DNA of 17,009 nt from Dehalococcoidia bacterium UBA5748 (GCA_002419135.1 DIFM01000006.1:1-17009), one strand, 5' to 3'. Positions 1-6,366 are shown, counted from the first letter of the stretch. Made by a program: numbers and translations. The notes: generated by a model not told the origin, from the sequence alone.

Positions 1-33
1 CGTATGTGACCGCTTGTTTCCTTGTTCCGGGCG

Positions 34-301
34 TTAGAAGTTTTTTGATAGCAATTCCTTTAAAATCTGGTTATCCAGGGCTTGTTCTGCCACAATCTGC
101 TTTAAGCGTCGGTTTTCGGTCTCCGGGGCTTTCAGTCGCTTGAGCCCACTGACTGTCATTCCAGCGTCTTTCGCTTTCCAATTGTAGTATTTAAGCCTCA
201 CTCATACCATACTTACGACAAATATCGACTACCTTAGCTCCCGCCTCCCATTCTTTGAGAACTGCTATGATTTGTTCCTCTGTGTATTTTCTTGCTTTCA
301 C
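34..301 (-). pseudogene. IS3-family transposase OrfA, frameshifted
   Basis: Read on the minus strand, a GTG start at 299-301 sits behind a clear AAGGAGG ribosome binding site. The frame encodes a helix-turn-helix OrfA beginning VKARKYTEEQIIAVL and including the family-typical segment DICRKYGMSEA. Around 190-196 there is one extra base: the frame hits TAA immediately after SEA, and the expected YYNWK segment continues in the next frame. That frame then runs to a TAA at 34-36, ending in the leucine-zipper-like stretch LKQIVAEQALDNQILKELL. OrfA normally binds the IS ends and is fused to OrfB by frameshifting to give the DDE transposase. The extra base should abolish the product, so this copy is probably dead unless the base is a sequencing error. 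OrfB lies outside the window. Confidence 0.82.
40..46 (-). other. Programmed -1 frameshift site A AAA AAC (orfA/orfB)
   Basis: On the minus strand the orfA frame ends with codons AAA AAC TTC TAA preceded by an A, which forms the slippery heptamer A AAA AAC. Shifting back one base gives AAA AAA CTT CTA ACG CCC, whose translation (KKLLTP...) is the usual start of IS3-family OrfB. This is the standard IS3 mechanism for making the OrfAB transposase. The heptamer is seen directly; its activity is inferred from the family. Confidence 0.65.
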
Positions 302-352
302 TAGAATCCTCCTTATGATTTTTTATCACAGGATAACTCTAATAGCAAATGG

Positions 353-376
353 CCTGGTTTTTGGGGGAGGGTCACA
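353..376 (-). repeat. IS3-family terminal inverted repeat (one end)
   Basis: On the minus strand the sequence reads TGTGACC followed by CTCCCCCAAAAACCAGG, the pyrimidine-rich, TG-initiated end expected just upstream of an IS3 orfA. The partner end is outside the window, so the exact length is unknown. Confidence 0.6.
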
Positions 377-556
377 TTGATGCTTAAACAAGGTATACAC
401 CCAAAGGTAGTTCAAGAATGACTTGGACATTCTAGTATTAAAGTTACTCTTGATACTTAAAGCCATGTATCACCTGGAATTCAACAAGCTGCAGCTAATA
501 AATTTGATGAGATTGTGACTGCCAACTCAGAGAATTTTAATACTTTTTTAGACTAG
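374..556 (+). pseudogene. Tyrosine recombinase (phage/ICE integrase), C-terminal remnant
   Basis: Reading from about 374, the plus strand gives TLMLKQGIHPKVVQE, a stop, LGHSSIKVTLDT, a stop, SHVSPGIQQAAANKFDE and onward to TAG at 554-556. This is the C-terminal end of the catalytic domain of a tyrosine recombinase. The LGHSS box follows the position of the second active-site Arg-containing helix, and the catalytic tyrosine belongs in the LDTYSHV motif. Two point changes kill it: TGA replaces the expected Arg codon before LGHSS, and TAA replaces the catalytic Tyr codon. The upstream part is cut off by the IS3 end. Its 3' end faces the 3' end of tRNA-Ala, the usual placement of an integrase beside a tRNA attachment site. 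The element body would lie to the left of the window. Confidence 0.85.
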
Positions 557-581
557 CGTTAGCTATCCGTTAGCTAAAATA

Positions 582-620
582 ATAAAAGCCTTTGAAAGTT
601 ATTAATTCAAAGGCTTTTAT
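582..620. terminator. Two-way hairpin terminator between integrase remnant and tRNA-Ala
   Basis: A perfect 15-bp inverted repeat (ATAAAAGCCTTTGAA at 582-596 and its complement at 606-620) with a 9-base loop lies between the integrase remnant and the tRNA 3' end. The A/T-rich arms give a U-rich tail in both directions, so it can terminate both convergent units. Confidence 0.75.
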
Positions 621-631
621 AGCTTTAATTT

Positions 632-707
632 TGGTGGACCCAGAGAGGCTCGAACTCTCGACCTTTTGACTGCCAGTCAAACGTTCTCCCAACTGAACTA
701 TGGGCCC
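632..707 (-). tRNA. tRNA-Ala (anticodon GGC)
   Basis: On the minus strand a complete 76-base cloverleaf is present. The acceptor stem GGGCCCA pairs with TGGGTCC, the D arm is GTTC...GAAC, the anticodon stem TTTGA/TCAAA encloses loop CTGGCAG with anticodon GGC, and the T arm is GAGAG TTCGAGC CTCTC. The 3' CCA is encoded at 632-634. The third acceptor pair is G3:U70, the classic alanine identity element, which agrees with the GGC anticodon reading GCC codons. The 3' end points toward the integrase remnant, so this gene is the likely integration target of the element to its left. Confidence 0.96.
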
Positions 708-721
708 GAGGACTCCTTTAA

Positions 722-749
722 TTTATCATAAACAACGGCTTCTTATCAA
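722..749 (-). promoter_or_regulatory. Probable promoter of tRNA-Ala
   Basis: On the minus strand TTGATA (744-749) and GATAAA (722-727) are separated by 16 bases and end about 15 bases before the tRNA 5' end, a suitable start distance. The -10 box is imperfect (4 of 6). Confidence 0.45.
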
Positions 750-831
750 GGTTAGGTATCGAATTGTAATGTCATTCCCTTTTTTCTCTCATCAGTCTCA
801 CTCCGCTCGGAGGCTTCCCCCGAGGGAAACC

Positions 832-857
832 TAAAAATGCCTTCCCCTTGGGGAAAG
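832..857 (-). terminator. Possible terminator of the ispD-ispF-cysS operon
   Basis: The 14-base palindrome TTCCCCTTGGGGAA (842-855) is followed on the minus strand by GGCATTTTTAGG, giving a short GC-rich hairpin plus a T run about 80 bases past the cysS stop. It lies in a repeat-like intergenic sequence with a second similar hairpin (GCTTCCCCCGAGGGAAAC, 813-830), so it may instead be part of a dispersed repeat. Confidence 0.4.
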
Positions 858-878
858 ACATGAACGGCTATGTTTATG

Positions 879-926
879 CCCCACCCTCCAGATTCTTCGG
901 TCGTTTCGCTCCCTCCAGAATGACAG
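879..926 (-). repeat. Dispersed palindromic repeat, family A (copy 1)
   Basis: On the minus strand this reads TGTCATTCTGGAGGGAGCGA, then GACCGAAGAATCTGGAGGGT. It shares the frame TGTCAT-CTG...GAAGAATC-GG with copies at 3583-3629, 5357-5390 (partial), 8508-8553 and 8602-8650. Within the 231-base gap 708-938 this, the hairpins above and the tRNA promoter are all that can be seen; no gene is supported. Confidence 0.6.
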
Positions 927-938
927 TAGTAGGGGTGT

Positions 939-2303
939 TTACTTCTTCTTAAGCGGCGTGATTTTAACGCCCGTCGGAGTATCCTCGACGGCAACCCCCA
1001 AATCGGCCAGCTTTTGGCGTACGTCATCGGCTTCCTTCCAGTTCCTTTCTTCCCTGAAAGTCTGCCGTTCCTGTATCAGTTTCTGAATCTCGGGGTTTTG
1101 CTCATAACTTATCGAAGCAAGCTTCAATCCCAGAACGTTCTGCGCGAGCTCTGCCAGCGTATTCTTAGCTTCCGATATATCGGTACCGGCATCTGCCGCC
1201 TGATTGATGGCTCTGGCAAGGTCGAACAATGCAGCCAGTGCCTGCGGGGTGTTGAAATCATCATCCATCGCCTCGATAAACAGCTTGCGATAGGGTTGCG
1301 GGTCGAGCTTATTGGTATTATTGGCATTATCCTCTCTCTCGACGGTGCGTCTTAACCTGTCGGCTGCACTCTCTGCCGCCTGAAATGCCTCCAGTGAATA
1401 TTTTAGCGGGCTGCGGTAGTGTGAGTTCAGTATGAAAATGCGGATAGTATCCACATTGTATTTTTGAAGAGCATCCTTGATGGTAATCAGGTTACCCAGA
1501 GACTTGCTCATTTTATCCCCGCCGAACTGTAAAAGCCCGTTGTGCATCCAGTATTTGGCAAACGGCTTTTTCCCTGTGAAACACTCCGATTGCACGATTT
1601 CGTTCTCATGGTGCGGGAATATCAGGTCGCTGCCGCCGCCGTGAATATCGATTGTATCCCCCAGGTATTTCAAAGACATGGCACTGCACTCGATATGCCA
1701 TCCGGGCCTGCCCTCGCCCCAGGGGCTTGTCCACGATGGTTCACCCGGTTTGGAGGCTTTCCAGAGCGTAAAATCCATCGGATGTTCTTTGTCCTGTTCT
1801 ATTTCTATGCGAGCACCCGCCATCATCGAGTCCAGAGTGCGGTGCGCCAGTTTGCCGTAATCGGAAACCTTTGTCACGCGGAAATAGACGCTGCCGTTAA
1901 CTTCATAAGCATAACCATTATTCACCAGCCCCTGTACCATCTCGATAATTTTATCTATTTCACCGGTAGCACGAGGATAAAAATCGGCTCTAACCACATT
2001 CAAAGCATCCATATCAGCCATAAAACTGTCGGAGTACTGCTCTGCCAGCTCGATAGCCGGAATACCTTTCTTATTGGCTCTATCGATGATTTTATCATCT
2101 ACATCGGTGACGTTTTGAATAAATTTCAGTTTGTATCCGCTGAATCTGATGTAACGTCTGATAACATCAAAAATGATATAACTCATAGCATGCCCGATAT
2201 GGGCGTCCGAGTAGGGGGTTACCCCACAGACATACATTGTTACTTCATCGCTTTGCGGAACGAATTGCTCTTTTTTCCCGGACAGGGTGCTGAAAATCTT
2301 CAT
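939..2303 (-). CDS. cysS: Cysteinyl-tRNA synthetase
   Basis: Cytoplasmic class I aminoacyl-tRNA synthetase that attaches cysteine to tRNA-Cys using ATP. At 454 aa it is normal length (about 460). The HIGH signature is intact as DAHIGH (H35-H38) and KMSKS is at 264-268. The zinc ligands that select cysteine line up as C26 (MYVCGVTP), C206 (GWHIECSAMS), H231 and E235 (HHENE). The C-terminal third carries the DALR-type helical anticodon-binding region. The ATG at 2301-2303 overlaps the ispF stop in an ATGA arrangement and has a GAGGAG ribosome site inside ispF, so translation is probably coupled. It is the last gene of ispD-ispF-cysS. No defects seen. Confidence 0.98.
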   Translation of the reverse strand: MKIFSTLSGKKEQFVPQSDEVTMYVCGVTPYSDAHIGHAMSYIIFDVIRRYIRFSGYKLKFIQNVTDVDDKIIDRANKKGIPAIELAEQYSDSFMADMDALNVVRADFYPRATGEIDKIIEMVQGLVNNGYAYEVNGSVYFRVTKVSDYGKLAHRTLDSMMAGARIEIEQDKEHPMDFTLWKASKPGEPSWTSPWGEGRPGWHIECSAMSLKYLGDTIDIHGGGSDLIFPHHENEIVQSECFTGKKPFAKYWMHNGLLQFGGDKMSKSLGNLITIKDALQKYNVDTIRIFILNSHYRSPLKYSLEAFQAAESAADRLRRTVEREDNANNTNKLDPQPYRKLFIEAMDDDFNTPQALAALFDLARAINQAADAGTDISEAKNTLAELAQNVLGLKLASISYEQNPEIQKLIQERQTFREERNWKEADDVRQKLADLGVAVEDTPTGVKITPLKKK

Positions 2304-2779
2304 TCATTCTCCTCTTTAATTGTAGCTACCGCCCAGGCGACCATTCCCTCTTCGCGCCCGGCAAATCCGAGCTGTTCCGAGGTGCTGGCTTTAACGCCGA
2401 CGGCGTCGATATCCAGTTTCATAACATCAGCCAGTTTATTTCTGATATTATTTATGTGCTCCATTAACTTGGGCTGTTCGGCAACGATAACCGCATCCAC
2501 ATTCCCCACTGTGTAGCCTTTTTCTTTTAGCATATTAACCACTCTCTCGAGCAGAATAAGGCTGGAAATGCCTTTTAATTGCGGGTCTCCCGGGGGGAAA
2601 TGCTGCCCGATATCTCCCAGTGCGGCCGCTCCCAGCAGGGCATCCATTACGGCGTGGGTCAAAACATCGGCATCGCTCCAGCCGATAAGACCCTGCCTCG
2701 AGGGAATCTCCACTCCTCCCAAAACCAGCTTTAAATCCGGTGCCAAGCGGTGTACATCATAACCGATACCGATACGCAT
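2300..2779 (-). CDS. ispF: 2-C-methyl-D-erythritol 2,4-cyclodiphosphate synthase
   Basis: MEP-pathway enzyme that cyclises CDP-methylerythritol 2-phosphate to the 2,4-cyclodiphosphate with release of CMP, in the cytoplasm as a trimer. The 159-aa length is typical. The metal-binding D8 and H10 are in GIGYDVHRL, and the family signature SDADVLTHAVMDALLGA is followed by LGDIGQHFPP. The C-terminal segment DAVGVKASTSEQLGFAGRE forms the CDP-binding part. It starts 1 base after the ispD stop, with AAAAGGAGGAAC at the end of ispD as its ribosome site, and overlaps cysS by 4 bases. Neighbouring ispD supplies an earlier step of the same pathway. Confidence 0.98.
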   Translation of the reverse strand: MRIGIGYDVHRLAPDLKLVLGGVEIPSRQGLIGWSDADVLTHAVMDALLGAAALGDIGQHFPPGDPQLKGISSLILLERVVNMLKEKGYTVGNVDAVIVAEQPKLMEHINNIRNKLADVMKLDIDAVGVKASTSEQLGFAGREEGMVAWAVATIKEENE

Positions 2780-2780
2780 T

Positions 2781-3458
2781 TTATGTTCCTCCTTTTACCA
2801 GAATTTCTGCCAGTGACAGGTCTGCGGGGGTGGTAACCTTAATATTGTTATAAGAGCCCGAATACAATTTTACCGTATATCCCAGCTTTTCAACCAGAGT
2901 AGCATCATCGGTTGCATTTTTATCTGCGTTACGGTGTGCCTCTTCTATTATATCAAATCTGAACACCTGCGGCGTCTGCACCGCCCACAGCTTTTCACGC
3001 GGCGGCGTGCCGATGATGAAATTATCATCAGAAGACATTTTGATAGTATCGGTAACGGGAACTGCGGCTACCGCCGCCCCCGTCTCTTTTGCTTCGCTTA
3101 AGCCGATTTTAATAAGTGATTCCTTAACAAGCGGGCGCGCCCCGTCGTGAATAACAACCCATCCGCAGTCTTTTAGCAGTTTTAAACCGTTGGACACCGA
3201 TTGAGTACGTTTTTCGCCGCCGATACAGATATCCGTTACCTTTTTCCAGTTGTATTCGGCTGCCAGTTCCTTGCCGGCTTCGATATTATGCTCGCCAAGC
3301 ACGATGACAATTTGGTCGATTGCCGGGCATTTCTCGAATACTTCGACGGTCCGTACCAGCAGAGGCTTCCCCGCTAAAGGGAAAAATATTTTATCTATAC
3401 CCCGCATGCGTTCGCCCTTGCCGGCGGCTACGATTATGGCTCCTGTTTTTTTACACAT
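2781..3458 (-). CDS. ispD: 2-C-methyl-D-erythritol 4-phosphate cytidylyltransferase
   Basis: Third enzyme of the MEP isoprenoid pathway: joins methylerythritol 4-phosphate to CTP, giving CDP-methylerythritol and pyrophosphate. The 225-aa length is normal. The CTP-binding signature is at the N-terminus (IIVAAGKGERM with the conserved Arg, then KIFFPLAGKPLL). WVVIHDGARPLV carries the conserved Asp-Gly-Ala-Arg segment, and VAAVPVTDTIK and TDDATLVEKLG are also family features. It is the first gene of ispD-ispF-cysS. The chosen ATG (3456-3458) has no good Shine-Dalgarno sequence, yet the conserved N-terminus begins at once, leaving no better start. The unit probably has its own promoter in the 370-base gap upstream. 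Confidence 0.97.
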   Translation of the reverse strand: MCKKTGAIIVAAGKGERMRGIDKIFFPLAGKPLLVRTVEVFEKCPAIDQIVIVLGEHNIEAGKELAAEYNWKKVTDICIGGEKRTQSVSNGLKLLKDCGWVVIHDGARPLVKESLIKIGLSEAKETGAAVAAVPVTDTIKMSSDDNFIIGTPPREKLWAVQTPQVFRFDIIEEAHRNADKNATDDATLVEKLGYTVKLYSGSYNNIKVTTPADLSLAEILVKGGT

Positions 3459-3582
3459 ATCTATTAGTCATCTGCCATTTTTAAAAAGTTTTTTAGTATT
3501 AGTATTCTAAATCAAACATGATTACTTCTGAGCTTAAACCAACTCCCGATATATCATGATTTAAGGCGACAGAACACTAATG

Positions 3583-3629
3583 CCCCCTCTCCGGATTCTT
3601 CATTCGTCCTTCACGAATTCAGAATGACA
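3583..3629 (-). repeat. Dispersed palindromic repeat, family A (copy 2)
   Basis: On the minus strand it starts TGTCATTCTGAATTCGTGAA and ends GAAGAATCCGGAGAGGG, with an inner hairpin between TTCGT and ACGAA. This is the cleanest copy of family A in the window and lies in the ispD-radA gap (3459-3828), where no gene can be supported. Confidence 0.75.
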
Positions 3630-3638
3630 AACCTCGAA

Positions 3639-3676
3639 GCCGCTCGTGGTGAGCTTGTCGAACACATAGCGGCGCC
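3639..3676 (+). repeat. Dispersed palindromic repeat, family B (copy 1)
   Basis: GCCGCT at 3639-3644 and AGCGGC at 3668-3673 are inverted ends enclosing CGTGGTGAGCTTGTCGAAC. A near-identical unit lies at 8421-8457 and a diverged inverted one at 8362-8406. The CGTGGTGAGCTTGTCGAA core is, from memory, a widespread REP-like bacterial intergenic repeat. Confidence 0.75.
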
Positions 3677-3743
3677 GGATCATTAACCATAGCAATCGTT
3701 ATTGATATCGACTTTATACCGAGAAAATTATTAACTTGCTTTT

Positions 3744-3772
3744 ATTATAATGCAATAATCGTCGTATAACAT
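3744..3772 (-). promoter_or_regulatory. Weak candidate promoter for ispD-ispF-cysS
   Basis: A perfect TATAAT on the minus strand (3744-3749) has only a poor -35 (TGTTAT or ATGTTA, 16-17 bases upstream). It would give a leader of about 280 bases holding the two repeats. The position between radA and ispD is right but the -35 support is weak. Confidence 0.3.
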
Positions 3773-3773
3773 C

Positions 3774-3823
3774 CCCGATATGAGTAATATCGGGCCGACG
3801 GTCTCCTGACTTCAGGAGGCCGT
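3774..3823. terminator. Two tandem hairpins downstream of radA
   Basis: Hairpin 1 is CCCGATAT / ATATCGGG (3774-3781 and 3787-3794, 5-base loop). Hairpin 2 is ACGGTCTCCTG / CAGGAGGCCGT (3798-3808 and 3813-3823, 4-base loop, one G-T pair). Both lie just after the radA stop and probably end its transcript. The T-rich tail (TTTCTATTATT) is on the plus-strand side, so the classic terminator polarity points away from radA; on the minus strand they could act as a 3'-end stabilising or weak terminating pair. Confidence 0.5.
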
Positions 3824-3828
3824 TTCTA

Positions 3829-5217
3829 TTATTCTTCTACGTTATCTTCGTTTTTTCCCCCTGTCAGCCCCGCTTTTATGGCTTCCCTGAGCGTGCCTAC
3901 AGGTATCAGTTGAATATCTTTGGTATGGATATGCCGTGCGCTGGAGGATGGCAGGATACACCTTTTAAAACCGAGACGCGCTGCTTCGGCAACACGTCTT
4001 TCCGGCTGTGAAACACCTCGCAGTTCGCCGCTGAGTCCGATTTCCCCAACAGCTACCAGTTCGGGGTCGACGCCTTCGTCTTTATAACTGGATGCAATTG
4101 CCAGCGCAATCGCCAAATCGGCTGCCGGTTCCTTAATTTGAATGCCGCCGGTGGCGTTAACGATAATATCCTGGTTTCCCAGCTTTAAGTAGGCGCGTCG
4201 GCTTAAGACTGCCGCTATCATCAACAACCTGCCAAAATCGATTCCGTTAGCGGTACGCCTCGGAAGTCCGAATGCGGTGGTATTGGTTAAAGCCTGTATT
4301 TCCACCAACAGCGGGCGGCTGCCTTCGAGCGTCGGCACAACGGCAGAGCCGATAGCCTGTTCCAGCCTCTGGGATAAAAATACTTGTGAAGGATTGGAGA
4401 CTTCTACCATTCCTTTTGCCTGCATTTCGAAAATGCCGACTTCGTTGGTCGAGCCGAACCTGTTTTTTGCCGATCGTAACAGTCTGTACGAACTGAATTG
4501 TTCCCCTTCGAGATATAAAACACAGTCAACGATATGCTCCAACACCTTTGGTCCGGCTATGGCTCCCTCTTTAGTAACATGTCCCGTAATAATCACAGGT
4601 ACATGGCTGGATTTTGCCCAGTGCATCAATCTCATAGTACACTCCCGTACCTGCACGATGCTGCCGGTAGTCGGTTCCAGTTCCGGCAGGGAGACCGCCT
4701 GTATCGAATCGATAACTACCAGACATGGGTTCATTCCGTCTATATGACTGATGACGGCTTCTAAATCGGTTTCCGACAGCACATAGAGATGATCGCTGTC
4801 GATTCCCAGCCTTGCCGCCCTTAGCTTCGTTTGACGCGGCGTTTCCTCTCCCGAAACATAGACCACATCCCTGCCGTCGGAAGCCAGGCAGGCGCAGGCT
4901 TGTAATAGAAGTGTCGATTTGCCGATGCCGGGTTCGCCGCCCAAAAGTACCAGCGAGCCGGACACCAGCCCGCCTCCCAGCACGCGGTTAAACTCGGTAA
5001 GTGCCAGCGGGGTGCGTTCTTCGGGCGGGGTTTCCACCTGTGAAAGTTTTTGCGGACGGTTTTCACTCGAAATGCGTCTCTGCGGGGCTGAGGAGGATAC
5101 AACTTTTTCAACAAGCGTGTTCCACTCGCCGCAGCCGGGACATTTCCCCTCCCATCTGTGGCTTTCCTTGCCGCATTGCTGGCAGACATACATCGTTCGC
5201 GTTTTATTTGCGGCCAT
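3829..5217 (-). CDS. radA: DNA repair protein RadA (Sms)
   Basis: Cytoplasmic ATPase of the RecA superfamily that drives branch migration of recombination intermediates. The 462-aa length is normal. From N to C: a C4 zinc finger (C12, C15, C26, C29 in YVCQQCG and CPGCGEW); a RecA-type ATPase core with Walker A GGEPGIGKST (93-102, K100) and Walker B LVVIDSI (166-172); the RadA-specific KNRFG motif (251-255); and a Lon-protease-like C-terminal domain (about 280-455). The ATG at 5215-5217 has AAAGGAAC 6 bases upstream. It is separated from ispD by 370 bases of repeats and hairpins and from the gene upstream by 240 bases, so it looks like its own unit. No defect seen. Confidence 0.97.
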   Translation of the reverse strand: MAANKTRTMYVCQQCGKESHRWEGKCPGCGEWNTLVEKVVSSSAPQRRISSENRPQKLSQVETPPEERTPLALTEFNRVLGGGLVSGSLVLLGGEPGIGKSTLLLQACACLASDGRDVVYVSGEETPRQTKLRAARLGIDSDHLYVLSETDLEAVISHIDGMNPCLVVIDSIQAVSLPELEPTTGSIVQVRECTMRLMHWAKSSHVPVIITGHVTKEGAIAGPKVLEHIVDCVLYLEGEQFSSYRLLRSAKNRFGSTNEVGIFEMQAKGMVEVSNPSQVFLSQRLEQAIGSAVVPTLEGSRPLLVEIQALTNTTAFGLPRRTANGIDFGRLLMIAAVLSRRAYLKLGNQDIIVNATGGIQIKEPAADLAIALAIASSYKDEGVDPELVAVGEIGLSGELRGVSQPERRVAEAARLGFKRCILPSSSARHIHTKDIQLIPVGTLREAIKAGLTGGKNEDNVEE

Positions 5218-5242
5218 TTTTATGTTCCTTTAGTTATTTCCC

Positions 5243-5390
5243 TGTCATTCCGAATCCAGGCAGGTCGGGACTCACTCCTCGCAATGGCAATTGATTTTTA
5301 CCCCGCCCCGGATGTTGAATTCCGGCAAGCTGGAATGAAATCCCGATTTATCGGGACTTCATTCGTCCTTCACAAATTCAGAGCATGACA
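5243..5390. repeat. Composite intergenic repeat upstream of radA
   Basis: The left part reads TGTCATTCCGAATCCAGGC and then ACTCCTCGCAATGGCAAT, resembling family C (CATTGCGAGGAG...GCAATC). The right part, CTTCATTCGTCCTTCACAAA then TTCAGAGCATGACA (5357-5390), is the inner end of family A. Between them lies a small hairpin TCCCGA-TTTA-TCGGGA (5341-5356). It seems to be a mosaic of decayed repeats; the 240-base gap 5218-5457 otherwise contains only a possible promoter. Confidence 0.55.
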
Positions 5391-5411
5391 TTATTTGGTT
5401 ATCTAGCACTA

Positions 5412-5440
5412 ATTATACCGTATGTATAAATATGATAACA
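5412..5440 (-). promoter_or_regulatory. Weak candidate promoter for radA
   Basis: The minus strand carries a perfect TATAAT (5412-5417) with a poor -35 (TGTTAT, 17 bases upstream). It would give a ~190-base leader passing through the composite repeat. The layout resembles that before ispD (TGTTAT...TATAAT). Confidence 0.3.
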
Positions 5441-5457
5441 GAAAAACACTTGCCGGC

Positions 5458-6201
5458 TTATTTTACTATGGCAGAAGAGACCTCCTGGAACGGGTGTGTC
5501 CTTAAAACAAGTGAGAACAGATAGGGGTAATTTGCTTTCAGGTGTTCCGCATAATCCAGCCATTCGCTGGCAAGGTGGTCGTAAAATCTCTGGATATCTC
5601 CGGAAAGGTGTACAAGGTCATTTTGAGGCAGGTTATCAAGAGACGGCCTTGCTTTAAGCTCCTCGGCAAGGTGGGTAACTGCCCACAATAAATCCGTAAA
5701 GCGGTCGTTTTCCAACAGCCCCGGATTCCCCAGCATCGTAAGTAAAAAATCCCTTTTGCCGGATAAAACATCCTGCAGCCGGTTGAAGTCCAGGCTATTA
5801 TAATCGATGTCAATCTTTAATTTGTTAGCATATTCCCGGGCGCTGTCGAAGTCTTGTTTGCTCCAATTGCCTTTTATATTCAAATGTTTTTTAATGTCTT
5901 CACTGTTCCGGAAGTAAATAAGCAGGTCACGTAATAAATCGTTGCCTACTTCGCTGAAAAAAGTGCCGATTACCATATTGAGTTTTTGCAGTTTATCCTG
6001 CTTTTCGCGGCGGTTTAGAATGCGCTCGATAATGACGCTGACCAGTAAAACTTCCAGCGGTAAAAATGCCAGGTCGCCTACCATGTAAATAAAGATATGG
6101 TGCGCATCCTGAAAAATGAGGTAATGAACAAAATAAAGTATAGCTGATAGCGCAACAAACACTGCGGCCAGTATTATAATAAAAGAATTTCTTTTTAACA
6201 C
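5458..6201 (-). CDS. Uncharacterised membrane-anchored protein, two N-terminal helices
   Basis: Not recognised. The 247-aa product has two hydrophobic segments near the N-terminus (about residues 7-30, IIILAAVFVALSAILYFV; about 36-62, FIYMVGDLAFLPLEVLLVSV). A basic stretch (NRREKQDK) and a ~180-aa soluble, mostly helical C-terminal region with many charged and aromatic residues follow. A helical hairpin anchor with a cytoplasmic domain is the likely architecture. No catalytic motif, metal site or signal peptidase site is evident. The start is GTG (6199-6201) behind AGGAGG at 9 bases; no upstream ATG is in frame. It stands alone with its own promoter (6226-6253), divergent from the diaminopimelate dehydrogenase gene. 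Strong conservation of the FIYMVGDLAFLPLEVLL-type segment across anaerobes is only a recollection. Confidence 0.85.
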   Translation of the reverse strand: MLKRNSFIIILAAVFVALSAILYFVHYLIFQDAHHIFIYMVGDLAFLPLEVLLVSVIIERILNRREKQDKLQKLNMVIGTFFSEVGNDLLRDLLIYFRNSEDIKKHLNIKGNWSKQDFDSAREYANKLKIDIDYNSLDFNRLQDVLSGKRDFLLTMLGNPGLLENDRFTDLLWAVTHLAEELKARPSLDNLPQNDLVHLSGDIQRFYDHLASEWLDYAEHLKANYPYLFSLVLRTHPFQEVSSAIVK

Positions 6202-6225
6202 TCGATTATTCCTCCTGTTCTGTCT

Positions 6226-6253
6226 ATTTTAACACATAAGGTCTGCATATCAA
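6226..6253 (-). promoter_or_regulatory. Promoter of the two-helix membrane protein gene
   Basis: TTGATA (6248-6253), a 16-base spacer, then TAAAAT (6226-6231) preceded by TGT, an extended -10 pattern, all on the minus strand. It places the start site about 18 bases before the GTG codon with the ribosome site between. Confidence 0.6.
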
Positions 6254-6301
6254 CACGGAAGTAACCGATGAATAAAAAAAGAATATATTTTAATTTTTGT
6301 T

Positions 6302-6328
6302 TTGCGGGGGAAATTTGTTTATGATAAT
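6302..6328 (+). promoter_or_regulatory. Possible promoter of the diaminopimelate dehydrogenase gene
   Basis: TTGCGG (6302-6307) and GATAAT (6323-6328) are 15 bases apart, shorter than ideal; TAATGT (6325-6330) gives a 17-base spacer but a poorer -10. Start would be about 30 bases before the ATG. The 133-base region to the divergent gene must hold a plus-strand promoter, but the exact boxes are uncertain. Confidence 0.35.
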
Positions 6329-6366
6329 GTAATATGAAATTGATATCCGGGGGGGAGGGTGTAGAA

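Larger units (their letters stand above)
1..376 (-). mobile_element. Partial IS3-family insertion sequence (right-hand fragment)
   Basis: The first ~376 bases hold the upstream end of an IS3-family element read on the minus strand: a terminal TGTGACC / CCCCCAAAAACC end near 353-376, then an orfA-type transposase reading frame, then the first codons of orfB running off the left edge. IS3 elements typically have TG...CA ends, two overlapping frames and 3-bp target duplications. The outer boundary is at 374 or 376 and cannot be fixed without the other end. The element directly abuts a truncated integrase reading frame at 377, so it probably inserted into that gene. Family assignment rests on the translated orfA and the end sequence. 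Confidence 0.8.

Noticed and set aside
752..1027. Minus-strand 91-codon open frame overlapping the cysS 3' end
   Set aside because: It lies out of frame over cysS codons and the dispersed repeat 879-926; its Arg/Ser-rich product and lack of a ribosome site mark it as a chance frame.
1542..2516. Long plus-strand frame of 324 codons opposite cysS and ispF
   Set aside because: It is antisense to two intact core genes with conserved motifs; the product has no recognisable domain and the frame is a by-product of their codon use.
4277..4747. Plus-strand frame opposite radA (156 codons)
   Set aside because: It is antisense to the RadA ATPase and Lon-like regions, which are fully conserved; no ribosome site.
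6334..6366. Upstream ATG as the start of diaminopimelate dehydrogenase
   Set aside because: The added residues are not family-like and no ribosome site precedes it, whereas GGGAGGG precedes the ATG at 6367 at suitable spacing.
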